Positions 37,201-46,177 of a stretch of 64,000 bases of DNA are shown in pieces. The stretch is taken from positions 58,028 through 122,027 of the forward strand of contig NZ_JBGQOJ010000012.1 in NCBI RefSeq assembly GCF_052119585.1, written 5' to 3'. The DNA comes from JBGQOJ01 sp052119585. Lineage in GTDB: Bacteria > Pseudomonadota > Alphaproteobacteria > Rhodobacterales > Rhodobacteraceae. Positions within the stretch are counted from its first letter, which is position 1. Each line of letters starts with the position of its first letter. The notes under the pieces were generated by a model that was not told where the DNA came from, made no database searches, and saw nothing but the letters and a program-made list of their open reading frames with translations. Made by a program: the position numbers and the translations under genes.

Positions 37201-38475
37201 GTGAAGACGCGATACGTGGGGCCCGACTGTGGCTGTGATGCCAGAGATATGCAGCCCGGACTGATGTCTGTCGATCAGGCGATCGCGGCGGCGCTGCGGT
37301 TTGTGGTGCCGGTGTCCGACCGCAAGGTGGTTCCGCTGGCCGGTGCTTCGGGCAGGGTGCTGGCCTTGCCCGTTGTGGCGCGCGCAATGCTGCCGCCATA
37401 CGATGCCTCGGCGATGGACGGGTATGCAGTGCGGGTCAACGACATGCCGGGTGCAGGGCCCTGGTCCATGACCGTGCAGGACCGGATTGCTGCGGGGGAC
37501 GCACGCAGCATCGCCCTTGAATCCGGCGCAGCGCTGCGCATCTTTACCGGTGCCCCCCTGCCCCATGGTGCCGATGCGGTTGTGATGCAGGAATCCGTGA
37601 CGCGTCGCGCTGACGGCATCCACCTTGTCCGGTGTCCGACCATCGGTGAAAATATCCGCCGTGCTGGCGAAGAGGCGCCAGCGGGCAAGAGCATTGTTCC
37701 CGCAGGCCGCAGGCTTGGCCCGCGCGACATCGGGGCCGCCGCCGCCGCTGGCCATGCGACCGTTACGGTTACGCGGCGTCCGCGTGTCGCCCTGCTGACC
37801 ACGGGGGACGAGATCGTGCCGCCCGGTTCGCCCTTGACCCATGGTGCGATCTGGAACGCGAACACCAGCCTGCTGGTTGCGGCCATTCGGGCAGCCGACG
37901 CCGAGATTGTCACCGTGAAACATGCACCCGACGACCTTGCCGCGCTTGGGGCGCTGATGGTCGGGCTGGCCGGACAGGTCGATATGCTGATCACGACCGG
38001 CGGCGTATCCGTCGGCGAAGAGGACCACTGCAAAGCTGCCATTCTGGCGGCGCAGGGTGAAATCGCCGTCGCCGGTGTTGCGATGAAACCCGGCAAGCCG
38101 GTGATGTTTGGTCGCGTGGCCGGGGCGGTATGGCTGGGTCTGCCGGGCAATCCCGTGTCGGCCTATGTCACATGGCAGGTGCTGGGGCTGCCGCTGATCG
38201 CGCGGCTTGTCGGCAACCGAACGCCCGCTGCCCGATCAAGACTGGTGGTCGCCGGACACCCCTTGCACCACCGACCGGGGCGCTGCGAATATCGCCCGGC
38301 CACAATCACCGGCATCGACCATCTGGGGCGACAGATCGTCGCCGCAGGGGGCGCTGTCCATTCCGGACGATTAAGCGTGCTGGCCGATGCGGATGGTCTG
38401 ATCGTGATCCCCGCAGCGACCGAGGCGGTTCAACCGGGCGATCTGCTTGATTTTCTGCCATTCCGGGCGGGATGA
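37201..38475 (+). CDS. moeA: Molybdopterin molybdenumtransferase
   Basis: 424-residue enzyme inserting molybdate into adenylylated molybdopterin in the cytoplasm. Family marks are LPPYDASAMDGYAV, IFTGAPLPHGADAVVMQE, GENIRRAGEEAPAG, the MoCF-like core LLTTGDEIVPPGSPL, DMLITTGGVSVGEEDH and GLPGNPVSAYVTW. The start is a GTG 6 bp after the isomerase gene. It has an unusual N-terminal extension with a Cys-x-Cys pair (GPDCGCD) before the usual MSVDQA start, which might bind metal. An internal ATG at 37264 would remove it. This is presumably an operon-specific copy supplying NarG under anaerobic conditions. Confidence 0.93.
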   Translation: MKTRYVGPDCGCDARDMQPGLMSVDQAIAAALRFVVPVSDRKVVPLAGASGRVLALPVVARAMLPPYDASAMDGYAVRVNDMPGAGPWSMTVQDRIAAGDARSIALESGAALRIFTGAPLPHGADAVVMQESVTRRADGIHLVRCPTIGENIRRAGEEAPAGKSIVPAGRRLGPRDIGAAAAAGHATVTVTRRPRVALLTTGDEIVPPGSPLTHGAIWNANTSLLVAAIRAADAEIVTVKHAPDDLAALGALMVGLAGQVDMLITTGGVSVGEEDHCKAAILAAQGEIAVAGVAMKPGKPVMFGRVAGAVWLGLPGNPVSAYVTWQVLGLPLIARLVGNRTPAARSRLVVAGHPLHHRPGRCEYRPATITGIDHLGRQIVAAGGAVHSGRLSVLADADGLIVIPAATEAVQPGDLLDFLPFRAG

Positions 38476-38501
38476 AACGGCCAACGAAAAGGAACATGAC
38501 G

Positions 38502-39023
38502 ATGCAGATTGCCTATACGATGGCGCAGGGGCGGGGCGACACGGATCTGGTCCTCGCCCGGCTTGCGGACCGCCTGAAAGCCGCTGGTATGCGGACCTGC
38601 GGTGTTGCGCAGATCAATACCGATTGCGGCGAGACCCACCCCTGCGACATGGATGTGCGCATCTTGCCCGACGGGCCGATGATCCGGATTTCGCAGTCTC
38701 TGGGCCCCCTGGCAAAGGGATGCCGCCTTGACCCTTCGGCGCTGGAACATGCCGTCGCGATGGTCGAGACACGCATGACTGGCGGCGTGGATGTCCTGAT
38801 CATAAACAAATTCGGCAAACACGAGGCCGAAGGTCGCGGGTTCCGCAGCATCATCTCAGAGGCGCTGTCGGCGTCGATACCTGTCATCGTCGGGGTGAAC
38901 CCGCTGAACCTTGCCGCGTTTCAGCGTTTTACCGAAGGTCTTGCCGTTCCGGTTGCGGCTGACGTCGATCTTTTGGCGGCCTGGCTGTCCGGTCTGGATG
39001 CGCGGAATTCTGCTCCGGCTTGA
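38502..39023 (+). CDS. DUF2478 family protein
   Basis: 173 residues. The ATG at 38502 is favoured because AAGGAA lies at correct spacing. ATGs at 38472 and 38496 are possible. The sequence fits DUF2478, a P-loop NTPase-like family often found beside molybdate transport or molybdoenzyme genes: IAYTMAQGRGDTD at the N-terminus, TDCGETHPCDMDVRIL, GPLAKGCRLDPSALE and VLIINKFGKHEAEGRGFRS. Two Cys pairs (DCGETHPC and GC) might bind metal. It ends the nar operon, so a role in molybdenum or cofactor handling is suggested by position only. Confidence 0.8.
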   Translation: MQIAYTMAQGRGDTDLVLARLADRLKAAGMRTCGVAQINTDCGETHPCDMDVRILPDGPMIRISQSLGPLAKGCRLDPSALEHAVAMVETRMTGGVDVLIINKFGKHEAEGRGFRSIISEALSASIPVIVGVNPLNLAAFQRFTEGLAVPVAADVDLLAAWLSGLDARNSAPA

Positions 39024-39034
39024 CGGATGGCAAA

Positions 39035-39059
39035 TGGACCTGCCTAACGCGCAGGTCCA
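39035..39059. terminator. Hairpin after the nar operon
   Basis: TGGACCTGC and GCAGGTCCA form a perfect 9-bp stem with a 7-base loop, 12 bp after the DUF2478 stop codon. No T-run follows, so it is not a textbook intrinsic terminator. It may protect the 3' end or act with Rho. Confidence 0.45.
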
Positions 39060-39230
39060 CCCTACCCCCACGAATCCTTTTCCCAACAGGTTCAGGACGC
39101 GTTGCGTCTGAAAACGGCGGCGGATGCGTGTTGCAGTGCAACCCTGTCCGGTGGATTGCCTTGCAGCAAAAGCCTTTTTCCCTGCCGCAGTGCAGAAATT
39201 ATTGTTCAAAAAATTATATATTAAAATAAA

Positions 39231-39253
39231 AACTGTTATGCTATGTAACAGTT
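39231..39253. promoter_or_regulatory. Operator and promoter of the phenylpropanoid operon
   Basis: AACTGTTA-N7-TAACAGTT is a perfect 8-bp-arm inverted repeat in a strongly AT-rich patch that stands out from the GC-rich surroundings. It starts 46 bp before the SDR start codon. TATGCT (39237-39242) within it could be the -10 hexamer, so a bound repressor would block transcription. The MarR-type gene inside the operon (43844-44329) is the natural candidate. A GGGGGA ribosome site (39265-39270) serves the first gene. Confidence 0.65.
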
Positions 39254-39276
39254 AAGACACCTATGGGGGACACTGA

Positions 39277-40044
39277 ATGACCGTTCCATTCCAGACCGCG
39301 CTTGTCACCGGCGGCGCAAGCGGACTTGGCCGCGCGACGGCCCGCCATCTGGCGCAGCTAGGGGCACGCGTTGCCGTATTGGACCTCTCGCAAGAGCGGG
39401 CATCTGCGGTCGCAGACGAGATCGGCGGCGTTGGTATCAGTGCCGATGTAAGCGATGCAAAGGCGGTCGCCGCCGCCTTCGACACCGCCTGCGACGCCCT
39501 TGGATCAGCCCCCCGGATTGTCGTGAATTGCGCCGGCATCGGAACGGCGGCGCGCATTCTGCCGCGGGACGGTGTGCTGCCATTTGCCGCCTTCGAACAG
39601 ACGTTGCGCATCAACCTTCTGGGCACCTACATCGTGATGAGCCATGCCGCCCAACGCATGAGCACGCTTGAAACGCTTGATGGCGACGGCACCCGTGGCG
39701 TCATCATCAACACCGCCTCTGTCGCATGGCAGGATGGCCAGATCGGTCAGGCCGCCTATGCCGCATCCAAGGGCGGCATCGCCTCGCTGACCCTGCCTGC
39801 CGCGCGGGAACTGGCGCGGGTGGGGGTGCGTGTTATGGCCATTGCACCGGGCCTGTTCGAAACCGCCATGACCGACAGCCTGCCCGAGGATGTGCGTGCG
39901 TCAATCGCGGCCAATATCCCGTTTCCGTCGCGTCTGGGCCATGCCGGGGAATATGCGCTGCTGGTCGAACACATCGTGCGCAACCCTTTCCTGAATGGCA
40001 CCGTGATCCGTCTTGACGGTGGCGTGCGGCTTCAGCCGCGCTGA
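39277..40044 (+). CDS. SDR, 3-hydroxyacyl-CoA dehydrogenase-like
   Basis: 255-residue short-chain dehydrogenase resembling type II 3-hydroxyacyl-CoA dehydrogenases (HSD10 branch). The cofactor site is TGGASGLG, with Asp in AVLDLSQE indicating NAD. Catalytic residues are Ser in NTASVAWQDG and Tyr/Lys in YAASKGG. The long insertion with ILPRDGVLPFAAFEQTL and the block IAPGLFETAMTDSLPEDV are typical of that branch. It is the first gene of the operon. The expected role is oxidation of 3-hydroxy-3-arylpropanoyl-CoA to the 3-keto thioester. Confidence 0.85.
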   Translation: MTVPFQTALVTGGASGLGRATARHLAQLGARVAVLDLSQERASAVADEIGGVGISADVSDAKAVAAAFDTACDALGSAPRIVVNCAGIGTAARILPRDGVLPFAAFEQTLRINLLGTYIVMSHAAQRMSTLETLDGDGTRGVIINTASVAWQDGQIGQAAYAASKGGIASLTLPAARELARVGVRVMAIAPGLFETAMTDSLPEDVRASIAANIPFPSRLGHAGEYALLVEHIVRNPFLNGTVIRLDGGVRLQPR

Positions 40045-40070
40045 CCCCCTTAACAGTGAAGAACAAACAT

Positions 40071-40838
40071 ATGACTGACACCATGCTTCAGATTTCCATT
40101 GAAAACGGCATTGCGACGCTGGTGATGAACCGGCCCGACAAACGCAACGCGATGTGCGATACGCTGCTCAATGCGATAGAGGCCTTTTTTGCGCAGCCCC
40201 CGAAGGGCGTGCGCGCGGTGATCCTGACCGGAACGGCGGGGCATTACTGTTCTGGGCTGGATCTGTCCGAGCATGTCTCGCGGGATGCGGAGGGCACAAT
40301 GCGCCACTCGCGCAACTGGCACCGCGTCATGGACCTGATCCAGTTCTCTGGCCTTCCGGTGATCTCGGCCATGTTCGGCGCCGTGATCGGCGGCGGGCTG
40401 GAGCTTGCCGCCTCCACCCATGTCCGCATCGCAGAGCCGTCGTCGATCTTTCAGCTGCCAGAGGGGCGGCGCGGCATCTTTGTGGGTGGCGGCGCAACTG
40501 TGCGGATCGGGCGGATCATCGGGGCCGACCGGATGTGCGAAATGATGCTGACAGGGCGCAAATACACCGCGAGCGAGGCGCTTGGCCTCGGGCTGACGCA
40601 TTACGCGGTGGCCGAGGGCGAGGCCCTGCCGCTGGCGCGGGAACTGGCGGGCAAAATCGCCGCCAACGCCTCGTTGTCGAACTACATGATGATCCAGGCG
40701 ATCAGCCGGATCGCCGATATGCCCAAACAGGATGGTCTGTTCACCGAAAGCCTGTGCGCCGCCGTGTCCCAGACCAGTCGCGATGCCGAAGAAGGGCTGC
40801 GCGCCTTTCTGGAAAAAAGGCAGCCGAAATTCCGATAA
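40071..40838 (+). CDS. Enoyl-CoA hydratase/isomerase (crotonase) family protein
   Basis: 255 residues from the ATG at 40071 (an in-frame GTG at 40056 is possible). The oxyanion-hole segments are HYCSGLDLSE and FGAVIGGGLELAAS. Both Glu residues expected for a hydratase seem to be present, one in GGGLELA and one in QLPEGRRGIF. It should add water to an aryl-acryloyl-CoA made by the ligase in this operon. Retention of the 3-hydroxy thioester (hydratase only) rather than cleavage to an aldehyde (hydratase-lyase, as in Ech) is suggested by the neighbouring dehydrogenase and the lack of an aldehyde dehydrogenase gene, but cannot be decided from sequence. Confidence 0.86.
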   Translation: MTDTMLQISIENGIATLVMNRPDKRNAMCDTLLNAIEAFFAQPPKGVRAVILTGTAGHYCSGLDLSEHVSRDAEGTMRHSRNWHRVMDLIQFSGLPVISAMFGAVIGGGLELAASTHVRIAEPSSIFQLPEGRRGIFVGGGATVRIGRIIGADRMCEMMLTGRKYTASEALGLGLTHYAVAEGEALPLARELAGKIAANASLSNYMMIQAISRIADMPKQDGLFTESLCAAVSQTSRDAEEGLRAFLEKRQPKFR

Positions 40839-40918
40839 GCGGCGCGGGACGCGCGGCCTATCGGGCACCACCGGCACGGTTGATGCCGCAGACATTTGTA
40901 TAACTGGGAGGTCCTACA

Positions 40919-41965
40919 ATGACGACGAATTCACTGACAAGGCGGACGATGCTGGCGGCCATGGGGGCGACGCTTGCCATGCCCGCGCTGGTAAAGCGTG
41001 CCAATGCGGCAGAGGTCACGTTGCGCCTGCATCATTTCCTGCCCGCGATGGCCCCGGTGCAGCGCAACATTTTTGAGCCATGGGCACAGGAAATTGCCGA
41101 GGCAAGCGACGGGCGCATCGAAATCCAGATATTCCCCTCGATGCAGCTTGGTGGCAAACCGCCACAACTGGCCGATCAGGCCAAGGGCGGAATTGCCGAT
41201 ATCGCATGGACCTTGCCGGTCTACACCCCTGACCGCTTTCTTCTGGCAGAGACGATGGCGCTGCCGTTCATGGTGACCACCGCCGAGAAAAGCTCGATCG
41301 CGATGCAGACCCTGATGGACGAGTTCGGCACTGCCGAATACGCAGGGCTAAAGCCGCTGGCCTTCCACACCCACGCGGGCGGCAAATTCCACATGCGCGA
41401 CACACCCGTAGTCACCGCCGCCGACCTGAAGGGCAAGCAGATCCGCAGCCCGAACCAGTCGACCGGCCAGTTGCTGTCGGCGCTTGGCGCAGAGCCTGTG
41501 TTCTTTCCCGTCACCGATATGATCGTCGGCCTGTCGAACGGCGTGATCGACGGGTGCTGCCTGCCCTACGAGGTGGTGCCCGCCTTCAAGCTGCAAGAGC
41601 TGACCAAGTTCAGCAGCGAACCGGCCCCCGCCGCACGCGGCCTTTATTCCAACACGTTCGCTTTGGTCATGAACCAGGGGGTCTATGACGGCCTGCCCGA
41701 GGATCTGCGCGGCGTGATCGACAACGCCTCTGGTCCCGCGCTGTCACGGCGGATGGGTCAGTCCTTTGACACCTTCGAGACGGGCGGTCGCGGGGTTGTC
41801 GAAAAGCAAGGTAACCAGATCAACGAGATCGCGGCAGCCGAGGTGGAAAGCTGGCGTCCGCTGGTCGCGCCGATCTATGCCGAATGGCAGAAAAAGCTGG
41901 ACGACAACGGGTTTGATGGCGCAGCCGTCCTAAGGCGTGCCAACGAACTGCTGGACGCGGGCTGA
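40919..41965 (+). CDS. TRAP transporter substrate-binding protein (DctP)
   Basis: 348-residue periplasmic receptor. The signal region has a twin arginine (SLTRRTMLAAMGATLAMPAL) ending ANAAE, so Tat export is likely, which is unusual but known for DctP proteins. Family marks are PSMQLGGKPPQLADQAKGGIADIAW and DLKGKQIRSPNQSTGQLLSALGAEPVFFP, with the substrate-binding Arg in QIRSPN. Placed between catabolic genes and directly ahead of DctQ and DctM, it probably binds an aromatic or aryl-propenoic acid. Confidence 0.92.
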   Translation: MTTNSLTRRTMLAAMGATLAMPALVKRANAAEVTLRLHHFLPAMAPVQRNIFEPWAQEIAEASDGRIEIQIFPSMQLGGKPPQLADQAKGGIADIAWTLPVYTPDRFLLAETMALPFMVTTAEKSSIAMQTLMDEFGTAEYAGLKPLAFHTHAGGKFHMRDTPVVTAADLKGKQIRSPNQSTGQLLSALGAEPVFFPVTDMIVGLSNGVIDGCCLPYEVVPAFKLQELTKFSSEPAPAARGLYSNTFALVMNQGVYDGLPEDLRGVIDNASGPALSRRMGQSFDTFETGGRGVVEKQGNQINEIAAAEVESWRPLVAPIYAEWQKKLDDNGFDGAAVLRRANELLDAG

Positions 41966-41967
41966 GC

Positions 41968-42507
41968 ATGACCGGTTTCAGATCCATGTGGAATGCGCAG
42001 GGAAGGGTTCCTTCCCTGCAGCTATGGCTCTTGCGGCTTTCCATCGTTTTTGCGGCTCTTGGCGGGGTGGCAATTTTTGCCGCCTCGCTGACCGTCAGCC
42101 TGTCCGTCGCCCTGCGCACCTTCGGGTTCGGCGGCATACGCGGGGATTTTGAACTGGTAGAGGTCGTCGCGGCGACCTGCGCCAGCCTGTTTCTGCCGCT
42201 GTGCCAATTGCGGCGCGGTCATGTTCTGGTCGATCTGTTCACCGACTGGATGCCCACGCCCGCAAAGCACCGGATCGACGGTGCCTGGACACTGGTTTTT
42301 GCCCTTGCCTTGGGTATTCTCAGTTGGCGTCTGGGTCACGGGCTTGTCGATGTCTACGGCTATGGCGACCGCACGATGCTTCTGAAACTGCCGCTTTGGT
42401 GGGTCTATGTGCCCGCCGTTCTGTCCACCGGACTTGCCTGTTTCATCGCCCTTGTCAGCGCCAACAGCCTGTTGCGCGGCAATATTCCGGAAATGGAGCA
42501 TATCTGA
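41968..42507 (+). CDS. TRAP transporter small permease (DctQ)
   Basis: 179 residues with four hydrophobic helices (about 20-45, 60-80, 100-125 and 135-160), the DctQ pattern. The block LFLPLCQLRRGHVLVDLFTDWMP is the conserved RxGHVxVD-type segment of the family. It starts 2 bp after the DctP stop and overlaps the DctM start by one base, so the three subunits are translated as a unit. Confidence 0.9.
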   Translation: MTGFRSMWNAQGRVPSLQLWLLRLSIVFAALGGVAIFAASLTVSLSVALRTFGFGGIRGDFELVEVVAATCASLFLPLCQLRRGHVLVDLFTDWMPTPAKHRIDGAWTLVFALALGILSWRLGHGLVDVYGYGDRTMLLKLPLWWVYVPAVLSTGLACFIALVSANSLLRGNIPEMEHI

Positions 42508-43829
42508 TGGACCCGATGTTCATTGCGGCCCTTATGGTCGTCATCCTGTTGGTGATGATCTTTTTGCGCGCGCCGATTGCGCTTGCGATGGGGCTGGTCG
42601 GGTCTGCCGGCTATGTCACGCTGGCCAGCCCGATGGCGCTTTCTGCCTATCTGTCCACCGCATGGCCGGACAAGTTCATGTCCTACGAATTGGCCATTGT
42701 TCCGCTGTTTATCCTGATGGGGCATCTGGCGACCCGCACCGGCATCTCGGCCAAGCTGTTCAACGCGGCAAACGCGTGGATCGGGCATTTTCGTGGCGGG
42801 CTTGCCATGGCCGCCATTGCCGGATGCGCCATGTTCGGGTCGATCTCTGGGTCGTCGCTTGCGACTGCATCGACGATGGCACGGGTGGCGCTGCCCGAAA
42901 TGCGCAAACACGGCTATTCGGGCGCGCTTTCTGCCGGATCGCTGGCGGCGGGCGGCACGCTTGGCATCCTGATCCCGCCATCCGTGGTGCTGATCATCTA
43001 TGCGCTACTGACCGAACAGAACATCGTCAAACTGTTCCTTGCTGCCACCCTTCCCGGCATCCTTGCGGTTCTGGGGTTTATGACGGCAATCGCGATCTAC
43101 GCCCGCATTTACCCTACCGAAGCCCCTGCATTACCCCGCAAACCCCTGATCGAACGCATCAAGGCCCTGGGCGATATCTGGTATATCGTCGGGATCTTCG
43201 GCGGTGTCCTTATGGGCATCTACGGCGGCATATTCACCCCGGCAGAGGGCGCATCGGTCGGCGTGGTGGCGACCATGGCTGCGGGTCTTGTCACGCGCAG
43301 CCTGTCACTGCCCGATCTGATCGACTGCCTGATCGACACCGCCGGGTCCAGCGCGATGATCTTTGCGATTATCTTTGGCGCCGACCTGTTCAACGTCGCA
43401 CTTGCCTTGTCGCGCATGCCGACCGAGGTTGCAGGCTGGTTCTCGGGGGCCGATATTGCCCCGATGACGGTGCTGATTGCCATCATCGCCTTTTACCTTG
43501 TCATGGGTTGCGTCATGGACAGCCTTTCGATGATCCTGCTGACCGTTCCGGTGTTCTTTCCAACTGTTATGGTGCTCGACTTTGGCCTGCTGCCCGAACA
43601 GCAGGCAATGTGGTTCGGGATCATCACGCTGGTGGTGGTCGAAATCGGGATGATCACACCGCCTGTCGGCATGAATCTTTTTGTGATCGGGGCCATGGCG
43701 CGTGACATTCCCACGCGGGAAATCTTTCGCGGCACGGTTCCCTTCATCATGGCGGAATTTGTTCGGATTACTATTCTGGTTGCCTTCCCCGCTCTCAGCT
43801 ACTGGCTTGTCCAGATTGTCACTCAATGA
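42507..43829 (+). CDS. TRAP transporter large permease (DctM)
   Basis: 440 residues, about 12 helices. DctM blocks include FLRAPIALAMGLVG, AIAGCAMFGSISGSSLATASTMA, SAGSLAAGGTLGILIPPSVV, YGGIFTPAEGASVGV and IGMITPPVGMNLFVIGA. The ATG shares a base with the DctQ stop (TGATG). It is the sodium-coupled channel for the compound bound by the DctP two genes upstream. The following MarR gene overlaps or closely follows its stop. Confidence 0.93.
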   Translation: MDPMFIAALMVVILLVMIFLRAPIALAMGLVGSAGYVTLASPMALSAYLSTAWPDKFMSYELAIVPLFILMGHLATRTGISAKLFNAANAWIGHFRGGLAMAAIAGCAMFGSISGSSLATASTMARVALPEMRKHGYSGALSAGSLAAGGTLGILIPPSVVLIIYALLTEQNIVKLFLAATLPGILAVLGFMTAIAIYARIYPTEAPALPRKPLIERIKALGDIWYIVGIFGGVLMGIYGGIFTPAEGASVGVVATMAAGLVTRSLSLPDLIDCLIDTAGSSAMIFAIIFGADLFNVALALSRMPTEVAGWFSGADIAPMTVLIAIIAFYLVMGCVMDSLSMILLTVPVFFPTVMVLDFGLLPEQQAMWFGIITLVVVEIGMITPPVGMNLFVIGAMARDIPTREIFRGTVPFIMAEFVRITILVAFPALSYWLVQIVTQ

Positions 43830-43843
43830 GCCGGAGACCCATC

Positions 43844-44329
43844 ATGAAACTTCCCAAAGCCGCACAGCCCGACACGCAGACCCCGCTGTCAGACTCCAAT
43901 CTGCGGCAATTTGCGGGGTATAGCCTGAAACGGGCCTACCTTGTCGCCGATGCCGACATGCGCCGTATGGTGGCCACGCTTGGGCTGCGCCAGACGACGT
44001 TTTCAGCGCTGGCAACAATCATCGAGAACCCGGACATCACCCAGACCCAACTGGGTCAGGCGCTTTTTATCGAGCGGTCCGGTGTGGTGCTGATCGTCGA
44101 CGAGCTGGAAAATGCCGAGCTGATCACCCGCAACAAGGTGAAGAACGACCGCCGGTCCTATGCGCTGCGCGTGACCCTCAAGGGCCGTCGCCTTTGGGAA
44201 AAAGCCCGTGCGCAGGTGCTTGCGCAGGAAGACCGGACCTTCAGCGCGCTCAGCGCGAATGAACGCGCCGCCTTTGTGGACATGCTCAACCGTATTGAAG
44301 CCACCCAGCCGGACGACGACCCGAATTGA
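43844..44329 (+). CDS. MarR-family regulator of the phenylpropanoid operon
   Basis: 161 residues from the ATG at 43844, which has a GGAG site. An ATG at 43826 overlaps the DctM stop and is an alternative. The winged helix is at residues about 60-110: ITQTQLGQALFIERSGVVLIVDELENAEL followed by the wing KNDRRSYALRVT. MarR repressors such as FerR, HcaR, CouR and PhdR control hydroxycinnamate genes and are released by the CoA thioester. Here the gene is internal to the operon, so it would be made along with its targets. The palindrome at 39231-39253 is the expected binding site. Confidence 0.88.
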   Translation: MKLPKAAQPDTQTPLSDSNLRQFAGYSLKRAYLVADADMRRMVATLGLRQTTFSALATIIENPDITQTQLGQALFIERSGVVLIVDELENAELITRNKVKNDRRSYALRVTLKGRRLWEKARAQVLAQEDRTFSALSANERAAFVDMLNRIEATQPDDDPN

Positions 44330-44336
44330 GGATATA

Positions 44337-46169
44337 ATGACCCAGACCGACCGCACCTGCCGCCCCGTGTTCGACGGTTTCCTGCCCCATAAGGCTTTGA
44401 CCGAACAGCGCGCCGATGGTTCGATCCTGTTCCGGTCGGATCACCCGCTTGACCCTGCGGTTTCAAAGACCTCGGACTGGTTGCACCACTGGGCCGCCGC
44501 CGCGCCGGACCGGGTCTATCTGGCGGAACGGTCCGGCGCAGGCTGGCGCACGCATGGATATGCCGAAGTGTTGCATATGGTTCAGGCGATCGGGGCCAGC
44601 CTTCTGGCGCGGGGCCTGAACGAAAGCACACCAATCGCGATCTTGTCCGGCAATGGCATGGATCACGCGCTTTTGTCGTTCGGGGCGCAGTATGTCGGCG
44701 TGCCGACCGTGCCGCTGGCCGAGCAGTATTCGCTGATCCCCGAGGCCCACGGGCGCCTGATCTATGTGCTGGACAAGGTCCGCCCCGCGATGGCCTTTGT
44801 CGATGACGCCGCCCGCTATGCCGGCGCGCTGGCCCTGCCGCAGCTTGCCGGGGTCGAGGTTGTTGCCGCGCGCCCAAAGGGGGCCGCGCGTCCTGTCACG
44901 CCGTTTTCCGACCTGCTGCGCGGCGATGCCGGTGTTGACATCAGCGCAGCCAATGCCGCCGTCGGCCCCGATACTCTGGCGAAGATCCTCTTCACTTCCG
45001 GCTCGTCCTCGGAGCCGAAAGGCGTGCTGACCACGCAGCGGATGATGTGCACCAATCAGGCGCAGATGGCGTCGGTCCTGCCCTTTCTGAAGGCCCGCCC
45101 ACCGCGCATTGTCGACTGGTTGCCATGGAACCATGTGTTCGGCGGCAGCCATAACGTCAACATGATGCTGGCGCATGGCGGCTCGCTTTATATCGACCAT
45201 GGCAAGCCCACGAAATCGGGGTTCCAGACATCCATCGGCAACATCACGGACCAGCCCGCCACGCTGTCGTTCAATGTGCCTGTGGGATTTTCAATGCTGG
45301 TGCAGGCGATGGAAACCGATCTTGCGCTACGCGAGGCCTATTTCCGCGACCTTGACATGATCTTCTATGCCGGGGCCTCGCTGCCGCAAGACGTGTGGCA
45401 AAAGCTGGAGGATTACGCGATGGACATTCGCGGTCGCCTGCCGCTGATGACCTCTAGCTGGGGCCTGACCGAAACCGCCCCCGCCTGCGTGATGCAACAT
45501 GAACCCATCGGCCGCTCTGGCGTGATCGGTGTGCCGCTACCGGGGGTCGAGGTGAAACTACTTCCCGACGAGGACATGCGCTGCGAGATCCGCGTGAAAG
45601 GCCCGAACGTGCTGCGCGGTTATTTCGGTGACCCCGTGAAAACCGCCGCGGCCTTTGACGACGAGGGGTTCTTTATCACCGGCGACGCGGTGCGCTTCGT
45701 TGATCCTGTGCGACCAGAGGTGGGCCTTGCCTTTGATGGCCGGGTTTCCGAGGATTTCAAGCTGACCACAGGAACCTGGGTGCAGGCGGGCAAGCTGCGG
45801 ATCGACGCGCTGGAAGGTCTGCGTGGCCTTGTGCAGGATGTGGTGATCTGCGGCCATGACCGCGACGCCATTGGCCTGTTCATCTTTCCGCGCCCCGATC
45901 AGGTGCACGGGAATAACACCTCTGACGGGGCAGTGATCGACGCTGTGCTTCAGGCCCGGATCGAGGAACGCCTGCGCGAAATGGCGCGTGTCGCGACCGG
46001 CTCTGCCAAGCGGATCTCGCGGGCGATCATTCTGGCCGAACCGCCGTCCCTCAAGGATCTCGAAGTGACCGACAAGGGCTCGCTGAATGTGCGCAAGGTC
46101 ATCACCCGCCGCGCGGCTTTGCTGGACCGGCTTTATGACAATGAAGACCCGGCGTTGATCCGGGTGTGA
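44337..46169 (+). CDS. Feruloyl-CoA synthetase-like aryl/aryl-propenoate CoA ligase
   Basis: 610-residue ANL-superfamily ligase, the length of bacterial feruloyl-CoA synthases (Fcs), longer than typical 4-coumarate ligases. Motifs are the P-loop LFTSGSSSEPKGVLTT, WLPWNHVFGG, SSWGLTETAP, ITGDAVRF and the C-terminal catalytic Lys in TDKGSLNVRK. It activates an aromatic acid with ATP and CoA in the cytoplasm. The start ATG lies 7 bp after the MarR stop with a GAGGATA site. The acid could be ferulate, coumarate, cinnamate or a dihydro form. The adjoining acyl-CoA dehydrogenase suggests saturated phenylpropanoates are also handled. Confidence 0.87.
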   Translation: MTQTDRTCRPVFDGFLPHKALTEQRADGSILFRSDHPLDPAVSKTSDWLHHWAAAAPDRVYLAERSGAGWRTHGYAEVLHMVQAIGASLLARGLNESTPIAILSGNGMDHALLSFGAQYVGVPTVPLAEQYSLIPEAHGRLIYVLDKVRPAMAFVDDAARYAGALALPQLAGVEVVAARPKGAARPVTPFSDLLRGDAGVDISAANAAVGPDTLAKILFTSGSSSEPKGVLTTQRMMCTNQAQMASVLPFLKARPPRIVDWLPWNHVFGGSHNVNMMLAHGGSLYIDHGKPTKSGFQTSIGNITDQPATLSFNVPVGFSMLVQAMETDLALREAYFRDLDMIFYAGASLPQDVWQKLEDYAMDIRGRLPLMTSSWGLTETAPACVMQHEPIGRSGVIGVPLPGVEVKLLPDEDMRCEIRVKGPNVLRGYFGDPVKTAAAFDDEGFFITGDAVRFVDPVRPEVGLAFDGRVSEDFKLTTGTWVQAGKLRIDALEGLRGLVQDVVICGHDRDAIGLFIFPRPDQVHGNNTSDGAVIDAVLQARIEERLREMARVATGSAKRISRAIILAEPPSLKDLEVTDKGSLNVRKVITRRAALLDRLYDNEDPALIRV

Positions 46170-46177
46170 GGTAGAAC

